From contig JACZJV010000003.1 in NCBI GenBank assembly GCA_014860355.1, forward strand, positions 1 to 34,877: 34,877 nt of DNA, in the 5' to 3' direction. The DNA is from Burkholderiales bacterium (lineage in GTDB: Bacteria > Pseudomonadota > Gammaproteobacteria > Burkholderiales > SG8-39). Numbering within the stretch: position 1 is the first letter of the stretch; each line of letters starts with the position of its first letter. The notes beneath the pieces were generated by a model. It was not told where the DNA came from. It worked only from the letters and a program-made list of their open reading frames with translations, and did no database searches. A program made the position numbers and the translations under genes. This document shows, one piece after another, positions 15,273 through 23,400 of this stretch.

Positions 15273-17219
15273 GTCGCCATGCGGCACGGCCCTTGCATCC
15301 CTCACCAGCTGCCGGCAATCGCTGTCCTTCCCCGGCCCCGCGTCGATCAGAGGAATCAGCGCCAGCACCGGACTCGCGAAGCCCAGCGCAAGCGCGCCTA
15401 GCGCCCGCACCGCCACGCGGCCCTGGTCGACTCGAACGTCGGGTTTGGCAAAGCTGCCGCGAACGTAGATCGGGCTGTGCAAGGACAGCGGGCTGGTGTT
15501 CTTGGTTTTCGGATTGAGCGTCAGATCCAGCGTCTCCTCGCCCAGATCGACACTGCCGGTCCCGACGATGGTCGTGATCGCGGTATCGAAGACCAGCGCA
15601 TCGGCGTGCATGATGCCGTCTTCGACGCTGAAATCGGCGACCCCGCAGCGCAGCTTGACCAGCTTGTCGCCGCGCACTTTCAGCACCAGCATTTCCCACA
15701 GGTGCAGGCCGGCCTTTTCCATCATCATCTTGCTGATTTCGCCGTTGACGACGACCAGCCCCACATTGCCGCTGGAACTCGCCAGCATGCGCCCCACCGA
15801 GTTGCCCCTGCCCGCGAGATCGAACTCGCCGTTGATCTGCCCTATGCTGGTCTGGCCGGGCGAGACGGTCGGAAACAGTCGGGCCAGGAGAACCTTCCTC
15901 GCCTTCATCCGGGCGCGCACCTCGATCGGATCCTCGCGCCCGTCCAGCGAAACGACCGCTTCGACCTGGCCGCCGGCCACGCCGAAACTGAACGGCGCCA
16001 ATGTCAGCACGGAATCGCGCAGACTCAAATGGACTGCGAGCTGGTCCAGCGGCAGTTCCGTGGCGCTGCGCAGGGTCCTTGCACTCAGCGTCAGCTCCGC
16101 GTCCACGCTGTCCCAGCGCTCGGTCTTGAACGGCAGGTCCGGCAGCATGCGCGCGTGCACCGGCGCGGGTGTCGGGCTTTGCGTCGGCGCAGCAGCCGAC
16201 TGCCTGGCGGCTTGCACGCTGCCCGGCCTCGCCCCGATTGCCGGACCCAGGTCGGCCAGGTCCAGCAGCCTGGACACCAATTCGGCTTTCATCGCGGGAC
16301 GTTTGCCTCCGGTATCGATTTGCAGCGTACCCGCGATGTCGCTCTCGCCGATCCGCCCGGAGAATTTCTCGTAGCGCCAGGTCTGTGCGCTGTGCACGAT
16401 GCGCCCCTCGCTCGCATAGGCGCGCGTTTGCGGAAATGCGATGCCGAACAGCGCATAGAGTTGTCCCAGATTTTCGCCGCGCAAGGAAAGGCGCATGTCC
16501 ATCGCGGTGAACTTCAGCAGGCTGGTGATGGTGCCCTCGGCCTTCACCCCGGTGCGGCCTACGCTGATATCGGCTTTCAGCGGATAGGGTGTGTCCTCGT
16601 CGCGCAGACCGAGCACCGGCCCGCCGCTGCCGTGCGCCTTGAGCGGCATGCCCTTGAATTGCCCCTGCGCGGTGAAGCTGAGCTCCTCAGCGGCCGACTG
16701 CGTGTCCGAACTCGAAAGCTCGGCGCGGATGCTGGTGTCCTGCGCGGCATCGTCATAGCCGAGCCGGCCATGATCGAGCGTCAGGCGGTCGATGCGGATG
16801 CGCGCATGCTCGTCCTGCTGGTTCAGATCCAACAGCCAGTTCTTGCGCCCGCCGCCACCCTGTTGCAGAAACACGAGCGGGCGCTCGAGGCGCACTTCGG
16901 GCAGGACGATGTTGCCTCGAAGCAGCTCCGGCACATGGATCGAAATCTCCACCGCATCGGCGGCGACCATCAGATCTTCGCTGGCCCAGGCCGGATTGGC
17001 GAAGCTCACGGCGCCGGCGCGGATGCGCGGCAGCGGCCAGCCGAACTCGAGCACGAGGTCGCCGCCGATTAGCAGTTCGCGGCCGGTCTCGTGCAGCACA
17101 GCGCGTTCGATCGGCCCGCGCAGCCAGTTCCAGCCGTAGATCGCGATCAACACAGCGGCGAGCGCCACCGGCGCAAGCAGGAGGCCGGCGGTCCATCGGA
17201 GTATGCGCGAGCGTGTCAT
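15249..17219 (-). CDS. AsmA-family protein
   Basis: 656 residues. An N-terminal membrane anchor (about 9-32) is followed by the AsmA start (GPIERAVLHETGRELLIGGDLVLEFGWPLPRIRAGAVSFANPAWA), a long repetitive beta-strand region, and the AsmA C-terminal region (about 440-630) with VVNGEISKMMMEKAGL and TLNPKTKNTSPLSLHSPIYVRGSFAKPDV. AsmA-like proteins sit in the inner membrane, extend into the periplasm and are implicated in phospholipid transport to the outer membrane, fitting the Mla-type operon and cardiolipin synthase nearby. ATG 17219 has no clear Shine-Dalgarno sequence. Its promoter region is shared with the divergent glucan synthase gene and contains dyad site f. Confidence 0.88.
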   Translation of the reverse strand: MTRSRILRWTAGLLLAPVALAAVLIAIYGWNWLRGPIERAVLHETGRELLIGGDLVLEFGWPLPRIRAGAVSFANPAWASEDLMVAADAVEISIHVPELLRGNIVLPEVRLERPLVFLQQGGGGRKNWLLDLNQQDEHARIRIDRLTLDHGRLGYDDAAQDTSIRAELSSSDTQSAAEELSFTAQGQFKGMPLKAHGSGGPVLGLRDEDTPYPLKADISVGRTGVKAEGTITSLLKFTAMDMRLSLRGENLGQLYALFGIAFPQTRAYASEGRIVHSAQTWRYEKFSGRIGESDIAGTLQIDTGGKRPAMKAELVSRLLDLADLGPAIGARPGSVQAARQSAAAPTQSPTPAPVHARMLPDLPFKTERWDSVDAELTLSARTLRSATELPLDQLAVHLSLRDSVLTLAPFSFGVAGGQVEAVVSLDGREDPIEVRARMKARKVLLARLFPTVSPGQTSIGQINGEFDLAGRGNSVGRMLASSSGNVGLVVVNGEISKMMMEKAGLHLWEMLVLKVRGDKLVKLRCGVADFSVEDGIMHADALVFDTAITTIVGTGSVDLGEETLDLTLNPKTKNTSPLSLHSPIYVRGSFAKPDVRVDQGRVAVRALGALALGFASPVLALIPLIDAGPGKDSDCRQLVRDARAVPHGDKKTGPRS

Positions 17220-17311
17220 GGCGGTGCTGAGCAGGCGCAGCCGATGGATACCGGCCGGCTAGAGCTCATCCTGGGTTGGGCCAGATTGTGCGCAGGTCGG
17301 CGGCGATATTC

Positions 17312-17327
17312 CGTGCGCCTGCGCACA
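17312..17327 (+). promoter_or_regulatory. Dyad site f (divergent asmA-like and ndvB promoters)
   Basis: CGTGCGCCTGCGCACA in the 236-bp divergent gap. On the + strand TAGTCT (17349-17354) and on the - strand CACAAT (17285-17290) are each centred 32 bp from the dyad centre, so one dimer could activate both genes. A CGCTTG-GCG-CAAGCG hairpin (17362-17376) would lie at the 5' end of the + transcript. Confidence 0.62.
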
Positions 17328-17455
17328 TACACCGCCTGGTTTTAACCGTAGTCTAGCCCATCGCTTGGCGCAAGCGCGCCCGCGTTTGCCTGTGCGCCCC
17401 GCCCGGCGCATTTCCCGGGAATACCGATGTTTGCCCTTCCACGTCGCAGGCCGAG

Positions 17456-20400
17456 TTGAGCAGCAGCAGCCTACGCAACGCTGCGCTGCGCTTGTGGGCG
17501 CGCCTGCGCGGCCATCGCCTTGCGCGGCTGCGCCATCGCCGTGCGCGACTGCAAGCCGTCGGCGATGCGCCACCGCTGCGCGCGGAGCTGTTTGGCGCCG
17601 ACCAGATGGAACAGCATGGCAAGGCCCTGGCGGCCTCGCACCGTCTTGGCGCACAACGCGCGCCGGATCAGCTGCTCGCGCGCCTGACCGAGAATGAACA
17701 CGTTGTGCTGCAGGCCTGCAAACTGCTGACAGCCGGAGTCCGGGCCAACCACCGCATTTCACCCGCCAGCGAATGGCTGCTCGACAACTTCTATTTGATC
17801 GAGGAACAGATACGCACGGCCAGGCAGCATTTGCCCAAGGGTTACAGCCGCGAACTGCCGCGCCTCGCGCTGGGTGCGTCGGCCGGTCTGCCGCGCGTGT
17901 ACGACATTGCGCTCGAGACCATCGCGCACGGAGACGGCCGGGTCGACCCCCAGGGTCTGAGCCGCTTCGTCGCCGCCTACCAGCAGGTCACACCGCTGAA
18001 ACTGGGCGAACTGTGGGCCATCCCGATCATGCTGCGCCTGGCGCTGATCGAGAACCTGCGCCGCGTCGCTGCGCGTGCGGTAAGCAGTGCGAAGGACCGC
18101 GATCTGGCGGACTCCTGGGCGGACCGGATGATGGAAATCACGGTTCAGGATCCGAAGAACCTGATTCTGGTGGTGGCGGACATGGCGCGATCGAACCCGC
18201 CCATGGTCAGTGCGTTTGTCGCAGAACTGGCGCGCCGCCTGCAGGGCCAGGGCGCCGCGCTCGCTTTACCGCTCACCTGGATCGAACAGCGGCTGTCCGA
18301 GACCGGGCTGACCATCGAGCAGCTGGTGCAGTCGGAAACCCAGACGCAGGCCTCGGGTCAGGTATCGATTGCGAACAGCATCGGCAGCCTGCGCTTTCTC
18401 GGGGCAATGGACTGGCGCGAGTTCGTGGAGACCATGAGCAGCGTCGAGCACGAGCTCAGACAGGATCCGGCCGCGGTCTACGCGAGGATGGATTTCTCCA
18501 CCCGCGATCGCTACCGGCATGCGATCGAGAAGCTCGCGAAAGCGAGTACCCTGTCCGAGGACGACATTGCGCGCAAGGCTATTGCGCTGGCGCAGGAAGC
18601 CGTGGCCGCTACGATCAGCGCGGGCGGCGCCAATGACGCCGTCGACGGGCGCGCTGCGCATGTCGGCTACTTTCTGATCGACCAGGGCCTGCCCCGACTC
18701 AAACGCGCGTGCGGGGTGCGAATATCGGTCGCCGAGGCCCTGCGGCAAAGCGCCGGCCGGTCTGCGCTGCTGCTCTACCTCGGCGCGGTCGCGCTGCTGA
18801 CACTGGCGCTCAGCCAAAGCCTGCTGGCAGGCGCGCATGCGCAGGGGTTGAGCGCCTGGCTGCTCGCGCTGACTGCGTTCCTGGTGGCGTTTGGCTCAGC
18901 GCATCTGGCAATCGCCCTGGTCAACTGGGCAGCGACGCTGCTGGCGACCCCCAAGTCGCTGCCGCGCCTGGATTTCTCCGGCGGGATTCCGGCGGACTGC
19001 CGTACGCTGGTCGTAATCCCGACCATACTCGCGAGCGCCCAGAACATCGAACGCCTGGTGGAAGCGCTGGAAGTCCGGTTCCTGGCGAACCGCGATGCGC
19101 AGCTGCAGTTCGGCCTGCTGACCGATTTTCGCGACGCGCAGGCGCAAACGCTGCCAGCGGACGCAGCGCTGCTGCAACTGGCGCGGGAGAGGATCGGGGA
19201 ACTCAACGACAAGTACCAGCATGCCGATGGCAAGGCCGAAGGCGACGCCTTCTTCCTGTTCCACCGGCCGCGCCTCTGGAATCCGCAAGAGCGGCTGTGG
19301 ATGGGCTATGAGCGCAAGCGCGGAAAACTGGCGGACCTGAATTCCCTGCTGCGCGGCGGCGCCAAGGACCGCTTCTCGCTGATCGTCGGCAGAACCGGGC
19401 TGTTGTCCGGGGTAAAGTACGTCATTACCCTGGATACCGATACGCAGCTGCCGCGCGACGCGGCCTACCAGCTGGTGGGGGCGATGGCGCACCCCCTGAA
19501 CCGCGCGCACATCGACGCGAAGCGCCACATGGTGAGCGCAGGCTATTGCATCCTGCAGCCGCGCGTCGCGGTGAGCCTGCCGGGCAGCAATCGCTCGCGC
19601 TATGCGCGCGTGTTCGGCAGCGAGCCGGGCATCGACCCCTATACGCGCACTGTTTCCGACGTCTACCAGGACCTGTTCGGCGAAGGCTCGTTCATCGGCA
19701 AGGGCATCTACGACGTCGACGCGTTCGCGCTGGCGCTCGATGCGCGCTTTCCCGACAACCGCATACTCAGCCATGACCTGCTGGAAGGCTGCTATGCCCG
19801 CGCCGGGCTGCTGAGCGACGTGCTGGTGTACGAGGAATATCCGTCCAGCTACAACGCCGATGTGAGCCGCCGCTACCGCTGGATACGCGGCGACTGGCAG
19901 ATCGCCTCCTGGCTGCTGCCGCGGGTGCCCGGCGCAGGCCCGGGCAAGGGCCGCGAGGCCAACCCGCTCTCTGCCCTGTCCCAGTGGAAGATACTCGACA
20001 ACCTGCGGCGCAGCCTGGTCCCCGCCGCATTGACGCTGCTGTTTGTGCTCGGCTGGACCGTGTTGCCGCTGGCGCGCTACTGGACCATAGCCGTGGCCGG
20101 CGTCTTCCTGCTGCTGCCCCTGCTTGCAACCGTCGTCGATCTGCTGCGCAAACCCGAAAACATGCCGCCGGGCCAGCACATTGCCATGGCGCTCGTCGCC
20201 GCGCGGGGGCGCTTCCTGCAGGCGGCGCTTGCGCTCGCCTTCCTGCCGCATGAGGCCTATTACAGCCTGGGCGCGGTCCTGCGCACCAACTGGCGCATAC
20301 TGGTCTCGCATAGACGGCTGCTCGAATGGATGCCTTCGGGCCGCTGGAATCGCGAAAACGCCAGCGGCTTCCTTGCCTGCTGCCAATCGATGTGGATCGC

Positions 20401-23400
20401 GCCCCTGATATCGGTCGCAGCCGCAGCCCATCTGGCGGCGTCGGCGCCGGCGATGCTGGGCGCGGCCGGGCCTATCCTGCTCCTGTGGCTGGCCTCGCCC
20501 GTCATCGCATGGTGGATCAGCCTGCCCCTGACGCGCCGCGTAGCGCGGCTGACGGCCGGGCAGCACGACTTTCTGCGCAATGTGTCGCGCAAGACCTGGG
20601 CACTTTTCGAGACCTTCGTCGGCGCCGAAGATCACTGGCTGCCCCCGGACAACTATCAGGAGCACCCGGTTGCCGTGCTTGCGCACCGCACCTCGCCGAC
20701 CAATATGGGGCTTTCGCTGCTGGCGAATCTGTCGGCCTACGATTTCGGCTACGTTTCGGCCGGACTGCTCATCGAGCGCACAGCGAACGCGCTCGACACC
20801 ATGGCGGTACTCGAGCGGCATCGCGGGCATTTTTACAACTGGTACGACACGCAGTCGCTCGCGCCGCTCGCGCCGCTTTACATTTCCTCGGTGGACAGCG
20901 GCAATCTTGCCGGCCATCTGCTTACCCTGCGCCCGGGGCTGCTCGCGCTGCCCGATCACGCCATTATCGGACCACGATGGTTCGACGGGCTGCTCGATAC
21001 TCTGAACGCACTGGCCGAGGCCGCGGCGCAGGCCGCACCGGCTGCGCTGCTCCAGCTCGAGGAGCTGCAAAAGGCGCTGGAATCGGCCTGCGACTCCCGG
21101 CCCGCCACGCTCGCGGCGGCCCAGACCCGGCTGGTCCTGCTGGAAACATCGGCGCTGCAGCTGGCAGCCAGCCTCGCCGGCCATGGCCCGGTTCCGCCCG
21201 CTAGCCCGCACGGCCATCCGCAGTGGTGGGCGCAGGCGCTGGCACGGCAATGCCGCGACGCCCTCGACGAGCTCGCACTGCTCGCGCCCTGGCTAGGCAC
21301 ACCCGCGGCAGTAGCGCTGTCCCGCCTCATGCACGACGCCGCGATGCCCACGCTGCGCGAACTGGCCACGCTGGAGGAACGCTGGCGCGCAGGCCATGGA
21401 CCTGGGGCGGAGCGCACAGACAGCGGGGAAATGCTGCGCCTGCTCGCTGCAAGCAGCGCCCAGGCCGAGCAGCGGATCGCGCAGATCGAGCGCCTCGCGG
21501 CACAGCTGGGCGAACTGACCGCGATGGAGTATGGCTTCCTCTACGACAGTTCGCGCCATCTGCTCTCGATCGGCTACAACGTCAGCGAGCGCCGCCAGGA
21601 CCCGAGTTGCTACGATCTGCTGGCGTCGGAGGCGCGCTTCGCGAGCTTTGTCGCGATTGCCCAGGGCCAGCTGCCGCAGGAGAGCTGGTTTGCGCTCGGA
21701 CGCCTGCTCACCATGGCCGGCGGCGACCCGACGCTGATGTCCTGGAGCGGCTCGATGTTCGAGTACCTGATGCCGCTGCTGGTGATGCCGACCTACGAGA
21801 ACACGCTGCTCGACCGGACCTGCCGTTCGGCGGTGGAGCGCCTGATCGCCTACGGCAGGCAGCGCGGCGTCGCCTGGGGCATTTCGGAGTGCGGATACAA
21901 CGCGGTCGACGTCGCGCTCAACTACCAGTATCGCGCCTTCGGCGTGCCCGGCCTGGGTCTGAAGCGGGGGCTCGCCGAGGACCTGGTGATTGCCCCCTAC
22001 GCCACCGCGCTGGCGCTGATGGTCGCGCCCGAGCGCGCGTGCCAGAACCTGCAGCGGCTCGCGGCCGAGGGACTGGCCGGAGCGTTCGGCTTTTATGAAG
22101 CGGTCGACTACACCGCATCGCGTCTGCCGCGCGGTCAGCCGAGCGCCGTGATCCGCTCGTTCATGGCGCATCACCAGGGCATGGTTTTCCTGTCCATCGC
22201 GCATTTGCTCCTGGACCGTCCGATGCAAAAGCGTTTCGAATCGGACCCGATGTTCCAGGCGACCGCCCTGCTGCTGCAGGAAAGGGTGCCCAAGGCCGGC
22301 GCGTTTGAACTGCACGCGGCCGAGTTCTCCGCGGTCCGCGCAATGGCGACAGACGCGCAGATGCCGGTGCGCGTGCTCGGCAGCGCGGACACACCGCTGC
22401 CCGAAGTGCAGCTGCTCTCGAACGGCAGATACCATGTGATGGTGACCAACGCGGGCGGCGGCTACAGCCGCTGGAAAGACCTCGCCGTCACCCGCTGGCG
22501 CGAAGACAGCACCTGCGACAACTGGGGCAGTTTCTGCTACCTGCGCGACGCTGCGAGCGGCGTATTCTGGTCGAACACCCACCAGCCGACGCTGCGGCAG
22601 GCGGACGTGTACGCCGCGATTTTCTCGGAAGGCCGGGCGGAATTCCGGCGCCGCGACCTCGATTATGAAACGCATACCGAGATCGTCGTTTCGCCGGAAG
22701 ACGACATCGAACTGCGGCGGGTGCACATCACCAACCGCGCGCGCACGCGGCGCACGATCGAGCTGACCAGTTACGCCGAGGTGGTGCTTGCCCCGCCGGT
22801 CGCAGACGCGCTGCATCCGGCGTTCAGCAAGCTTTTCGTTCAGACTGAAATCGTGCACGAGCGCCAGGCGATCGTATGCACGCGCCGGCCGCGCTCGCCG
22901 AACGAGCAGGCACCGTCGATGTTCCACCTGATGGCCGCGCGCGGCAGCGCGGTCGACGCCGTGTCCTACGAAACCGACCGCGCGCGCTTCATCGGCCGCG
23001 GGCGCAGCGTCGCCTCACCCCGGGCGATGGACGATGCGGCCGCGCTCTCGGGCAGCGCCGGCTCGACGCTCGATCCGATCGTCGCCATCCGCTACCGCAT
23101 CAGCCTCGATCCGGATCAGGCTGCAACCATAGACATGGTGTCGGGCGTAGCCGCCAGCCGCGAGGCAGCCTTGAGCCTGGCCGGCAAGTACCAGGACCGC
23201 CAGCTGGCGGACCGGGTGTTCGAGCTGGCCTGGACCCACAGCCAGGTGGTGCTGCGCCAGATCAATGCCAGCGAGGCGGACGCACAGCTCTACGGACGAC
23301 TGGCAAGCTCCGTCATCTATGCCAATCCCGGACTGCGCGCGAGCGCCGGCGTGCTCGGCCGCAATCGCCGCGGGCAATCCGGGCTGTGGGGCTACGCCAT

